The translations under genes and the position numbers were made by a program. A stretch of 64,000 nucleotides of DNA from Magnolia sinica (Eukaryota; Streptophyta; Magnoliopsida; Magnoliales; Magnoliaceae). The notes below the pieces were generated by a model. The model was not told the origin of the DNA, did not search any database, and saw only the letters and a program-made list of their open reading frames with translations. The number at the start of each line of letters is the position of its first letter. The first letter of the stretch is position 1. Positions 43,568-54,650 of the stretch are shown here, in pieces. The stretch covers positions 16,934,032 through 16,998,031 of the forward strand of contig NC_080582.1 of the NCBI RefSeq assembly GCF_029962835.1. The letters run 5' to 3'.

Positions 43568-45781
43568 TGATGTTTTATTTAAACCAACATGATTTAAATG
43601 ATTTTTAAACTCGCAAGTATACGTATCAGATGTAGATACGGTACGTATTACGAGATCGTTCCCACGAGGACTGGTCGTCACAATTCAAATCTATGATTCT
43701 CCTTAACTAATCCAACAAATAATGGAATGAATTACTAAGCACAATTTTATGAAAAAATAATTAATTAAGAACAGGGAAGAAAATTTAATCAGAGAGAGAG
43801 CACTAGGACTTTCGAATCCACCCCTAATTATCCTAACCCTTGTTTTGTCTGTTGATTCACCTTGATCTAGATTGATACCACTTATACAGAGAAAGCACAA
43901 TCTGTGTCCTTAATCGGGCATACAGACTGTCTAATTCCTTTAAGCAATGCCATGAATGACATATCCCATATCCTTGGTCGGGTACATGGAATGTACATTC
44001 ATTAAAGCACCCTGTTTCTTCCTCTATAGGAAACTTGTTCTTGATCAAACACAAGCACCTATAATAAGCATCCAAACAACATCCATATATATACTTTAAT
44101 CAAGTTCATAGATTGAGAAGTATAGAATTTAAACCCATAAGCCCACTTAAAGAAAGAAACAAATTAATTGAAATTCAAAGTAAATCAACCAATACAAGAG
44201 CTAATCAAATTAGGGGCTTCATCTCAGCCCTAGCTGAGAGATTAGTGACCCATAAAATCCACAAAAAAATATTAAATAAAATTCATAAAAGAAACGTCAA
44301 ACCAAACAATCTCTTTCTCTCTTCTTTCTTCTCTTTCTTCTCTCCCTTGCTCCCGATCTGGAATCCCCTGGTTCTCAATGCCTTTCCCACGTCCAAAACT
44401 CCCCTTTTATAGCTGTTGGATGGCTGGGGTCGGTGGCAGAGTCGTAGAAGGACTCGGAGTACAAATTTTCGCAGCTGTGATCGGTGGGCCCCACAGAGGT
44501 ATTTTATGGAAAATCCACCCCGTCCATTGGATTCAGAACGAAATTTCAGTCAAGAATAGGTGGTTTTGAAGGTCCATTAGTGCGGCCCAGAGAAGAAAAT
44601 ACAAAAAGATCAGTTTTGAACGTCCCGGGGCAGTCTACTTTTGGCCTCTGCACCGCACACGTGTGTACGCATGGGCGAGGAATATCAACATGGTTTTGAA
44701 GCTCTCGACGCCCTCTACACAATGAACGGATCAGATCTTCCATCTGATCGAAGATGGTGGGCCACAACCGCCCGGAAGTCAGTTTTTTCGCGGACGTGCG
44801 TAAGCCTTCGCACGTCCGGCGCTGCGATGCTCGGTGGGCCCCACATAAGCGTTTTCGGGGAAATCCACCCCGTCCATTGGATAGAGGACAAGATTTCGTT
44901 CAAAGATGGATGGTTTTGAACTTGCGTGGACGCGGCCCAAAGAAGGAATCATGTTGTTTTCATTCTGGACGTCATGGGGCAGCTTGCTTGTGTCCTCTGT
45001 ACCGAACACGTGTGCACGTATGGGAGTGGAATATCAGCATGGTTTTGTAGTTCTCGAACCCATCTACACGATGGACGGCTCGGATCGGCCGTCCGGTGGC
45101 CGGAGACACAGCAGTCCGTAAAAACGGACTTTCCATCCGTTACACGCGCCAGAAACGGGAGTTTCTGTTTTTGAAAGGATGAAGTCGGGGCGGCGCTGAT
45201 CGACTTTAGTCCGTTCGGTGCTCAGGCAGTGCACATGTGCACTGTGTACACACGCTATAGATATAGGTCCACTGTGATGATTTCGAGAAATCCGCACCGT
45301 CCATCCTTTTTCTCATATTATTTCCACCGTCAGGACCAAAATTGATGTATATCCAGATATCCAGCGGGCCCCACTTAATGAATTAAGGGGCTGATCTGGC
45401 CGTTAGACCACTTTCCGAGATTGTCAATGGCTGAAATTTAATATGTACGGTTCATTTATGGTCCCCATCACGTGTATGAAGTTTCGAGTTGATCGGATGG
45501 TGGGAAACATGTGATCTTGCATTCTGGACCCTTTTCGAGCCCCTTTGCCTTGCTTTCCTCAATCCCAGGCGTGTAAAATCTTCACTATTGGTTTTCTGGA
45601 GTCCATCCCGTGCTCTGGTAATTTTGGAGCGCCAAATCCATGTTCTTAACATCATCTTTCAGTACACACTCCTGATTTCATCCTGTAATAAAAACACGAT
45701 TAAAATATGGCATTAAACCTTATCATATACGTAAATTTAGGCAATTACTGGGGTCTGATATGCAATATTTGACCCTGATCA
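43568..45781 (-). repeat. Element 1, 5' LTR
   Basis: 2214 bases, TG..CA ends, TATA-like CTATAAAAGG (minus) at 44403-44412, the same 350-base tandem duplication as the other LTR, and a degenerate U3 hairpin at 45182-45206. It begins (minus sense) TGATCAGGGTCAAATATTGC. Confidence 0.93.
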
Positions 45782-47454
45782 GTAAGTGTCCTGTGTGGCT
45801 TATGTCACGCCCCAACTCATAAATCGGATTCACAGAATCTCGATCGTCGAATCCAGTGCCGACAGCCTCTGTAGTACCTCATTCTCGGCTCCTAGCATCC
45901 ATACACCAGATTCCGATCATAGGATCCTATAAGGAAAAAAAAATTATACATTTAACTCGTAATAAGCATAACCATAAGATTACCCAATTCACAAAGGCAA
46001 CATCATCATCATTTATCCACTAATATAATCATTTGAATACAATGCTGAAAGGGAAATACATAAATTAAAAGTCAAGCTCCAGAAGACCGCTGCACGCTCT
46101 AAGCTTAACACTGCTGCAACCGAACATCACCTGCACGCATCTATCGTGCATAAGCTTATAGAAAGCTTAGAGGGTGGTGTAAGTGTGTACACAAGGCAAG
46201 TGCCAAGTATTCAATGCAATGTCATAATCATATAATGTCGAAATTGGCGCAAGGTCATGAATCATATGTTATCAGAATAAGCGAAAATACTGACAAGTCC
46301 ATGAGTTAAACAATATCAGAGTGCGCAATACAGATCAACTATATAAATGAGGAGTCATAAAGAGTCAAATATTAGATGCCGTATCTAAACCATATAAATG
46401 CAGAAACATAGTAACCCAAAATTTCATATGCAGCGGATGTAATGCGATACGCAGTACGAATGTAATGACCCTACTGGAGTATGAAGTCGGGGTGATAGTA
46501 CGTAGTATCGCAGGCTATGGGGTCCATCACAAGGGACTTCTATCCAAACCAGTCTCATACCTAAATTTAGATAGTCAGACTTAATGTGGTAAGCTCCTGA
46601 TCTCAGGTTAGTCACGCATCCTAACCGAAATCTTGGCCATTGCGAAGGTACAGGTAACAAATAGTTGTGCACCACGAGCCCGAGTGGATAGTGAATGAAT
46701 GAATGAATGAGTATGCAATTCCTTCTCAATAAGTCCACATATTAGTACTGTTCATCTTTGGGATCATCACCGGATTTTAGTATACTCCAAATAGCACTGC
46801 CGCTCTCCCAGTTGCACAGTCCAAGTGAGCGTAAGGAACCTCACTATTCACCTGGCCAATAGTCTGTCAATACCTATTCGACATGTCGATAGTGGACCCA
46901 TTCACGAGTTAGTTAAACTCAGCCTAGCAATGCCCCCTATGCTCGGGCGGATAAGGCCACATCCCCTTCCCGACCGCGACACAGTGGGAGAAGTGGTCTC
47001 CTAGTATTCGGCACTCAGGCGCTCATGTATCAACTCGGTCTCAACGTTGGGGCATCCTTTGGTACCAAGAGAGTTTATGAATTTTCACCTAGGGCCATCT
47101 ATGACAACCCGATGCTAGAATAAATTTTTGGTGTCCCGTCTGGCCATCCACGACATGCCTGTGGAGGCAATGGCCCTGATGTCGCTAGGGCGTACAGTAA
47201 TCACAACATAATGCAAGATGCATGAGTTATACAATCTAATCATACATTAATCCTGTGCATGCCGTGCGCTCATGTGAGATAACCTCTACCTATCAGGGAG
47301 TCTCATACCGTCTTGCCCAATGACATATGCAATGGTCAATCACATCTCATAACAAACATGCAAATGATGAGTATGAGCATGTATCATGATGCTATGTTGT
47401 TACATACTCATAATCGATATCCACGATCGACCTCGACAATGTGGACATTTAACT

Positions 47455-48690
47455 AACATTGCCCTCAGGGAATGGCCCACATAGAGCCAAACATATAATG
47501 GGCCCACGACCCCATACAAAGACCTAATATACAACACAATGGGCCTTGCTTAAAGCTACATATACACAGCAGGTGGGCCCTGCTCATGGGCCTCGAATAC
47601 ATCAAATGGGCCATGCCTCATGGGCCTATTACATATCACAATGGGTCTCACCCATAGGCCACGAATACATCACAATGGGCCTTGCCCATGGAACTCAAGT
47701 ACATCACAATGGGCCTCATTACATACACCTCCTACTCATCACATTAGGTCGTAAACATGGGTTGCATATATATTATATAGGTATCAACAATAGGCCTTGG
47801 CAATCGAAATCGGCCTTAACAATCGAATTCGACACTCGGAATCGGCTTCGATACTCGGCCTCAGCAATCAGAATCGGCCTATACAATCGGTATCGATGAG
47901 AATGGGCCTAACTAGGCCTAAGGGAAGGTCACCATGCGAGTGTTTAACCATCATTACCCAAAAATGTGGACATTCAACCAACATTATTCCCAAGCAGTGG
48001 TCCACATAGAGTCAAACATAAGGTGGGCCCAAATATCCAACAAGTGGCCTCAAATAGTCTCATAGGTGGGCCTTACACATGCAGCACATGGGCCTACACA
48101 TCACGGCGGGTCGATACATTAGGCCGCACCATTGGCCTAATATACACATCACGGTGGGTCAAATCATTGGGTTGCACCAATGGGCCTCATATCCAACAAG
48201 TGGGCCGCATCAATGAGCTGCACTAATGGGCCTTATACACATCAAGTTGGGCCTCGATAATTGGGCTGGAAACATATCACAATGGACCACAACATATGGG
48301 CCAAAAATACTTCATAATGGGCCTCGACCCATGGGCCAAAAATACATCTTAGTGGGCCTTACTAAATGGGCCATAAACACATCCTAATGAGCCTCAACCA
48401 TGGGCCTCTAACATATCATAACGGTCCACAACCATGGGCCTCAAACGACCATAACCATGGGCCTCAATATACATCGCAATGGCTCGCAACCCATGGGCCT
48501 CACATACATCATGTGGGCCGCAATACACGAGCCTCAAATACATCCCAATGGGCCCCAACACTTGGACCGAGTATACATCATATTGGGCCTCGAACATGGG
48601 TCATATATACATCACATTGGGCCTCGCCATCTGGGCCTTAAATACGTACATCACGTGGGGGTCACATGAATGGACGGTGAGAATATACAA
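47455..48690. repeat. Degenerate 34-35-bp tandem repeat, ATCACAATGGGCCT type
   Basis: The unit is approximately ATCACAATGGGCCTCGCCCATGGGCCACAAATAC (a composite reading of several units). Clear steps of 34 bases are at 47634-47735 and of 35 bases at about 48291-48400. Units differ from each other by many changes. Open frames through it (for example 48366-48641) merely reflect the repeat. Confidence 0.8.
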
Positions 48691-49189
48691 CATATATATC
48701 ACGGTGGGTCCCACTATGATATGGGTCTCCCAAGAAGGTGGAGGGTTTGTAGATCACGATGAGAGCTAGGATTACATCTAAAATCATTTCAATAGTTGTA
48801 GGTGCAACATGTGCATCATTGTACACAATCACTCTATAGGGGTACATGGCTCACTAATGGTAATCAGCATTGTCCAAATTTTGCCCATGTGAATCAACAC
48901 CTTCCAGACATTGCCCAGCACCATCCAAACTCTCTGGATGGTGTGGATAAGAAACATACATCGAGGTGGGGTCCGCAGCGTTGTTCAAACACTATTCAGC
49001 ACCGTCCAAGCATGTCCAGCACTGTCCAGATCATTTGGACGGTGTGGATGAAACAAATACATCACTGTGGTCCCCACGTGGGTCCCACAACATATACATG
49101 TATATATGTATAATAATAATAATAATACTATCATTATATCTGACCAGCGCCCAGCCCTGGACGGGCGGCTTGGATACAAAATATATACA

Positions 49190-49440
49190 TCACGTGGGCT
49201 CAAAATACATCATATCGGGCCTTATCAAGTGGGCCCCAAATATATCAAATCGGCCTCATCAAATGAGCCCTTATAAATATCAAGGTGGGCCTCAACAACG
49301 GGCCACAAATACATCAAGGTGGGCCTCCTCAAATGGGCCTTATAAATATTAAGGTGGGCCTCCTCAAATGGGCCTTATAAAAATCAAGGTGGGCCTCAAC
49401 AAACGACCACACAAATGGGCCCCAGGTAATCAAATGGGCC
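49190..49440. repeat. Second block of the GGGCC tandem repeat
   Basis: Units of 33-36 bases: ATCAAGGTGGGCCTCCTCAAATGGGCCTTATAAAT and variants; better preserved than the first block at 49300-49400. Confidence 0.8.
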
Positions 49441-49715
49441 ACACCCAAATTATAAGTGGTGACAATGATTTCCACCATTAAAATTTCCAAGGCCCACGAT
49501 AACATTTATTTACCATCTAATCTGATCATAAGGTCACAATGACCTGAAAGGGATTTTAATGGTGGACGGTTAAACCCACCGATTTCTATAGTGTGGTCCA
49601 CCTAATCCTAGATCTGTCTTATTTTTTTAGTCTCAAGCCGAAAATAAGCTTTCAAAATGGTTGGACAGATTGGATGAAACACATGCATCATGGTGGGTGC
49701 CATAAAGGCCCACCA
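49441..49715. repeat. Right part of a foldback MITE
   Basis: GTGGTGACAATGATTTCCACCATTAAAATTTCC, CATCTAATCTGATCATAAGGTCACAATGACCTG, GTGTGGTCCACCTAATCCTAGATCTG, GGTTGGACAGATTGGATGAAACACATGCATCATGGTGGG: all family words in the usual order. Confidence 0.7.
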
Positions 49716-49726
49716 TCATGTATACA

Positions 49727-49749
49727 TTATATAATATAATATATAAATG

Positions 49750-49780
<31 letters not shown>
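49727..49780. repeat. AT-rich microsatellite
   Basis: (AT)n with interruptions. Confidence 0.9.
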
Positions 49781-50039
49781 CACAGGTGCAGCCCACACGT
49801 GGGGTGGGTCCCATATAGATGGACGGTATGGATGAAACATATACCACATGGTGGGATCCCCCTGCCGTTCAGCAACCAGCTAAAATGGCTGAACGACATA
49901 TATAAAACACATACATTTTGGTGGGGTCCACTAGCCGCCCAGCAGCTGGACGGCATTGATAAAACACATACATCTAGGTGGGTTCCACCGTCCACAGCAG
50001 TGAACGGTGTGAATAGAACACATTCATCACTGTGGGTTC

Positions 50040-50275
50040 CACGTAGGGCCCACCATGATGTTCATATGCCATCCAATCCGTTGATAAGGTCACGTGGACC
50101 CAGATGAATAGGAAAAAGAAATTTCATATTGTTCCAAAACTTCTGTGACCCAGAAAAGGGTTTCAATGGCTAACGCTCAATCCCGCTGTTTCCTATGATG
50201 TGGGCCACCTGAGCTTCGGATAGGGATGATTTTTGGGGTGGGGCCCACTGCCCTAACGGGCCATCGAATGTATGG
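50040..50275. repeat. Foldback MITE fragment
   Basis: GGGCCCACCATGATGTTCATATGCCATCCAATCCGTTGATAAGGTCACGTGGACC..GTTTCCTATGATGTGGGCCACCTGAGCTTCGG; the outer left part has been deleted so the terminal word runs into the middle. Confidence 0.65.
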
Positions 50276-50404
50276 TGTTGATGAGGGATCCACATCACGG
50301 TGGGGCCCACAGTCCCAGCCTCTTCCGCCCACGCAGCCACAGGGCACTGCTTACATCCTCTGTCAGCAGCAGCAGCAGACGCTACTGCTGTTATTAATTT
50401 TTTT

Positions 50405-50705
50405 TGAAAAATCTTGTATTTTGGGGATTTTCATACGTGGGGCCTGCATCAGGTGGATCCACCCCACCCATTGCACTCTACGGCTCAAGACAGTCCCATT
50501 AAGCCCAATATTTGATGTGTTTTGGGGCACAAAATATCAGGGTGGGTTTCCAACGGTGAAAATACTATTCTTTGTACTAGGGCCCGCCAGAAAGCCAGTT
50601 TAGCTTCATTTATTGGCTCAACGCCTAAAATGAACTAGAGAATGGAATGGATGGCGTGGATTAACTTCATACATCAAGGTGGGGCCTGCATGAACAGTGC
50701 ACCCC
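50405..50705. repeat. Another foldback element with GTGGGGCC ends
   Basis: CATACGTGGGGCCTGCATCAGG..CCACCCATTGCA at the left and GGATGGCGTGGATTAACTTCATACATCAAGGTGGGGCCTGCATG at the right are inverted relatives, but the middle (GGCACAAAATATCAGGGTGGG, AACGGTGAAAATAC) differs from the 22081 family. Confidence 0.55.
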
Positions 50706-50740
50706 AAAATCTCACTCATATGTATTATATATTATTTTAT

Positions 50741-50812
50741 TATTTTCTTTTTATTAGCTTGTTAGTACATACCCAAGTCAGTACACGCACTCCATGTTAG
50801 CCACCACACTCT
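50741..50812 (-). repeat. SINE 3' fragment
   Basis: TTATTAGCTTGTTAGTACATACCCAAGTCAGTACACGCACTCCATGTTAGCCACC is the reversed 3' end of the SINE at 21115-21264. Confidence 0.65.
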
Positions 50813-51711
50813 GTCCAGCATCCAGAACGTTGGACGGCATGGATAAACGCATCATTGTGGTGGGTCCCACATGGACGTGGCCCACACATCAAGGCGGGTC
50901 CCACATGTGGGGACCACGGCTGGTGGGTTCCATGCAGACGTGGCCCACTTAAGTAAGATCAATATGATATTTGTGTCTTCCCATCACCCGGAAGGTAGGG
51001 CTCACATGGCTTGGATGGCCATGGGGTCCATTTGATGGACGGTTGGACATCACGTAGCTCATTGAGTGGGCCACAAAATAAAGGAAGGAGGGAGAGAGAA
51101 AGAGAGAAAGAAGCACCCACCTCTAGATCAACTCCTTCTTCCGCCTATGCAATCTAAAGATCCAAGGGGACAATTTCGACGGTTGAGATGATGATTTAAG
51201 GGTTGGATTGGGTGATAGGAAGGTGGGCCACACAAGCTCTCCCATGGAAGCTTGCTTGGACGTGGGATGCTTGCTTGGAGAATGAGAGAGATGAGAGAGA
51301 GAGGTGTAAGAGAGAGAGATGGGTGTGATGGGTGTGATATATACTTGTGTAAGAGAGAGTTGACTTTAGGGGAGGGGTGGTTGTACTTGGGGATGGGTGA
51401 GTGATGGAGTGTGATGTGTACTTTGATGGGATTGATGTGATGGATTCTCTGGATTGCAACGCGCGGCGTTTTCCTCGAACTGAACACGGGCCCACATATC
51501 CTGGCACGGATATCACCTCGGCGAGCGAGATGCGGCGTTGGAACCGCGGCGACGGCGCGGTTGCAAGGGTATAGGTCTCGGGTCGAGCCGACTCTGGAAA
51601 ATGGGATATGACTCAGGGTCGCACGCAACTGCTGATTACAGATCGCTAGTCGTTGGAATTCGACCGGGAGGACCGCGAAAGCCAACGAAACAGTACGGGC
51701 TAGGATACGGG
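50813..51711. other. 3' part of the LTR-like insertion
   Basis: Contains a purine-rich GGAAGGAGGGAGAGAGAAAG run (51080-51110), a GAGAGATG-type simple repeat (51280-51330) and a GC-rich end (51460-51700). No gene. Confidence 0.5.
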
Positions 51712-52091
51712 CCTTAGAGCTCAACCACGTTATTCTCCTAATTATTCTAAGCACTTTCTCGTGTTGGACACAAATCCTAAAGCCCAACGGATGAAGAGTT
51801 ATAATCAAACTATAACTTACTAGTTATAGTAAAAACGGAACTAAACATGGAATTCGGCCGTTGATATGATGGAATCTCAAAAATTCGGAGTGAGCAACCC
51901 AGAATAGCTGAGTTGGTTGGCTAAAGTTGCTCGTCCTACCCTAAAGTCATATGTGATACGTTGAGGAAGTCATTCCGGTTTGCGAGATATGCCTGTTTTA
52001 AGGTTTTGACAGTCTTGGTGGCTTTTGCCTCTAATCGGGCCTTCTCCGGTCCATCTTGGACATGAAAGTGTCCGCGACCCACTCTACATCA

Positions 52092-53407
52092 AAAAACCAA
52101 AGTTGAGAAGAACCTGTTTCAAGAAACTCTATTTTACCCTGTCATAGGCCTTCTCCATGTCAAGCTTCAAGACAAGATTACCTCCCCGAACCTTCCTATT
52201 TATTTCTCTAAAAATTTCTTGACCAAGGGCGATATTTTCAGCAATTGAGCGACCTTTAAAAAAGGCCCCTTGTTCGGCTAAAATCAAATTCAAGAGTAAG
52301 GAGCTAAGCTTGACGCCAATGATCTTGGCGAAGATTTTATAGACAACATTGCATAGGCTAATCGGCCTGAAATTAGCAAAGGATTTAGGACCTGACGATT
52401 TAGGAACCAAACAAATTAATGTGGAAAAGAAGGCTTTGGGAAGACAACTCCCATCTTTAGAAAGAGCAAACACTGAATCTTTAACTTCCTCAAAGGAGGG
52501 GGCCCTCATATGGTGAACGTTGTCTTCTTCAGAAACCATGGAAGGGATACATTCCCACATCCCGCTTGCAGCCAAGGAGCCTGAGGGGAATTCTGAGGAG
52601 AGTAAAGCTTTCATAAAAGCCACTACTTCTGACTTGATTAATGCTTGATCGGAAGTAGTATCTCCAGACCCCAGCTGGATCTCATGAATCGTGGCCTTTT
52701 TAACTCTCTCTGAGGCTGATAGGTGGAAGAACTTTGTATTCCTATCTCCCTCTGAAAGCCAATTATTATAGGCCTTTTGTTTTCATAAAATTTCTTTAGC
52801 GAGTTCCAAATTAGCAAGCTTTAGCCTGGCTTCTGAAAATTCTTTTGAACTGATGACTGAAGAGGATGATTGGGCGTGGGACTTTAAGAGGATCAGCTCT
52901 TGTTCAATGTTTTTGAGATTTTGAAATACATTTCCAAAAAACGTCTTTGTTCTAGGCTCTCAGCCACACTTTGGCCTTCTTGATTTTTAGCAGCAGATTT
53001 AAAATGGCCTGATCTGACATTTGGAGGCTCCAGGCGTCTTCGATCAGCTGAGAGAATGGACCATCCAACAACCACATCTGCTAAAATCAGAAGGGCCTTG
53101 GGACGGAAGAGGCTGGGATATGAAATGACAAAAGAAGTGGGAAGTGGTCTGAATTCATCTTAGGGAGATGACTGACTTGGAATCCGTTGAATTTGTAAAC
53201 CCATTCTGTGTTACAAAGTACCCTATCCAACTTGGTCCACACTCTCGAGCTACCCGTGTGATTATTACACCAAGTGAACCTGTTGCCATTAAAACCTGCG
53301 TCCAACAGCCCCGCCTTGTCTATAGCTTCCCTAAATTCAGCGGAGCTTGCCTGATCTTGGCTTCTGCTACCTAGCCTCTCAGAAGAATCGAGAACGGCAT
53401 TGAAATC
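52092..53407 (-). pseudogene. L1 LINE, 5' half: endonuclease end and RT start
   Basis: From 53407 downward on the minus strand: DFNAVLDSSERLGSRSQDQ..EFREAIDKAGLLDAGFNGNRFTWCNN..RVWTKLDRVLCN..FQVSHLPKMNSDHFPLLL is the C-terminal half of an APE-type LINE endonuclease (DFN, TW, SDH motifs). After a linker, FFSTLICLVPKSSGPKSFANFRPISLCNVVYKIFAKII..GAFFKGRSIAENIALGQEI..LVLKLDMEKAYDRV is the start of the RT, with the first catalytic Asp in LDMEKAYD. The codon after AYDRVK is TAG where Trp is usual. It continues at 36091. The upstream part is cut off by element 2 at 53408. Confidence 0.85.
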
Positions 53408-53990
53408 TGTTGAGGGTCAAATATTGCATATCAGACCCATTTATTGCATAGATTTACAAGCATGACACCGTTTAATAGCCTAATTTAATTGAATTTGTGA
53501 TGCAGGGCGTCTTCATGAGCTTGGACTGAGAAAGGACACTAAAAAGCATGGATTTACCGATCTGATGACACTAAAGCATGGGACGGACTCTAGAAGACCA
53601 AGAGCGACGAAATTATACACCAGGGGTCCGCAGAAATCGAGGAATCGAAGCTCAAGTGGCCTGAAAAGTGTCCAGAACGCAAGATCACGGGGTTCCTGTC
53701 ATCTGATGGGTTCGAAACTCCATACGTGGCCTGAGGACCATAAATGAACCGTACACGTGAAATTTCATCCATTGGATCTCTCTGGAAGTGGTCCAATGCA
53801 CAGATCAGCCCCTTTAATTGTTATGTGGGACCGCCTGATATCTGTATATGCTTCAAAGTTGGTCTAGACGGTCTAAATGAGATGGCAAAGCGGATGGATG
53901 GATTGGATTTTGCTGACACATCAAGGTGGGGCCCGTATGCGATGTGTGTGTGCACAGAACATACAGACCCGAGCCGCACCGAGTCAACAG

Positions 53991-54017
53991 ACGCGGGTCA
54001 GCAGCGCTGACCCGCGT
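53991..54017. promoter_or_regulatory. Perfect 12-bp hairpin in the U3 of element 2
   Basis: ACGCGGGTCAGC, loop AGC, GCTGACCCGCGT. Repeated unchanged in the 3' LTR at about 63580-63606. The core is identical to that of element 1, with different but pairing outer arms. Confidence 0.65.
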
Positions 54018-54640
54018 TTCCTTCCCAAACACGGCAGCAGCCGTTTCGCACCGCGTACGAACGGACGACGTCCGTTTTTACGGATCGTTGTGGGCCCCAC
54101 TCAACCCCCAGTTTGATGATCCAAACCGTCCATTGGATCCGTAGGATGGCTAAGACCCTCACCTAGGTGTTTTTTCTCCACCATGCAACCTATCGCGCGT
54201 TCCTAGCCGCTTAACGCAGAACGGGCGGTGAAATTCAAAAATACAGTGGACCGCATCAACGGACAACCAAAACCGTCCATCTCCAACCAGAATTTCGAGA
54301 CGAATCCAACCGACGGAGTGGATTTCCTCCCCAGCATCATTCAGGGCCTCCACCAACATCCCAGCGCGAGCTCTGTTCGCGCAGCCGGGACTTCCGGGCC
54401 GTTCCTTGATCAAGACAGCGATTGAATCAGCAATCCAGACCGTTCATTCGCATCAACAGGAAGCCGTGACCACCACCAAGAAGGCCGATTTTGGTTTTGG
54501 ACAATCAGTCCTCCAAAATCTCAAGCAAAACGCGGGTCCTCCGCCTGTCACTGCGAAACGTGTTTATTTTCGACTCCAACACGGCTTCTGGTGCGGAAGG
54601 CTTCCGCATGGAGGATGGAAAGCGGGCTCGGACGAGAGTA

Positions 54641-54650
54641 CTATATAAAA
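54641..54650 (+). promoter_or_regulatory. TATA box of element 2
   Basis: CTATATAAAA, followed by purine-rich sequence; the most likely core promoter in the LTR, so U3/R should end about 30 bases downstream. Confidence 0.6.

Larger units (their letters stand above)
36373..45781 (-). mobile_element. Non-autonomous Athila-like Ty3/gypsy element (element 1)
   Basis: 9409 bases. It is flanked by an exact 5-bp duplication GTAAG (36368-36372 and 45782-45786). Two LTRs of about 2.2 kb (36373-38594, 43568-45781) have TG..CA ends. The primer site complementary to tRNA-Asp is at 43544-43561 and the polypurine tract at 38595-38606, both in minus-strand sense. The internal region is only about 5.0 kb: gag and protease remain, while RT, RNase H and integrase (about 2.6 kb in element 2) are deleted. 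Gag and protease similarity, the primer site and the LTR start AGGGTCAAATATTGCATATC tie it to element 2. Confidence 0.95.
45803..51711 (+). mobile_element. LTR-like insertion with GGGCC tandem repeats (unclassified)
   Basis: Starts TGTCACGCCCCAACTC, a common start of plant Ty3/gypsy LTRs. It sits in the D-LTR between GCTTA (45798-45802) and CCTTA (51712-51716), a four-of-five match that may be the target duplication. The right end (GGATACGGG) is not CA, so it may be eroded. No gag or pol can be read, so a very long solo LTR or a non-autonomous large retroelement derivative is likely. It contains tandem repeats, three MITE pieces, a SINE fragment and microsatellites. Confidence 0.55.
36092..52091 (+). 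mobile_element. Solo D-LTR inside the LINE, itself split into three pieces
   Basis: The pieces 36092-36372, 45787-45802 and about 51712-52091 join to one D-LTR copy of roughly 677 bases, starting TGATGAGGTCGACCACCG and ending CCACTCTACATCA, close in length to copy C (697). It interrupts the minus-strand LINE: RT ends at 52092 with ..LLNFGF and resumes at 36091 with ..SWVKMVE. The bases flanking the LTR (GAACG and AAAAA) do not match, so a target duplication is not visible. The two gaps are the Athila-like element and the GGGCC-repeat element. Confidence 0.75.

Noticed and set aside
47546-49352. Open frames with His/Trp/Gly/Pro-rich repeated peptides, and a CRISPR-like look of the array
   Set aside because: The frames follow the 34-base tandem repeat and there are no unique spacers of constant length; this is a plant minisatellite.
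51128-51808. 226-codon minus-strand frame rich in Pro/Ser/His
   Set aside because: It overlaps simple GAGAGATG repeats and the end of the LTR-like element and crosses into the D-LTR, so it is not a gene.
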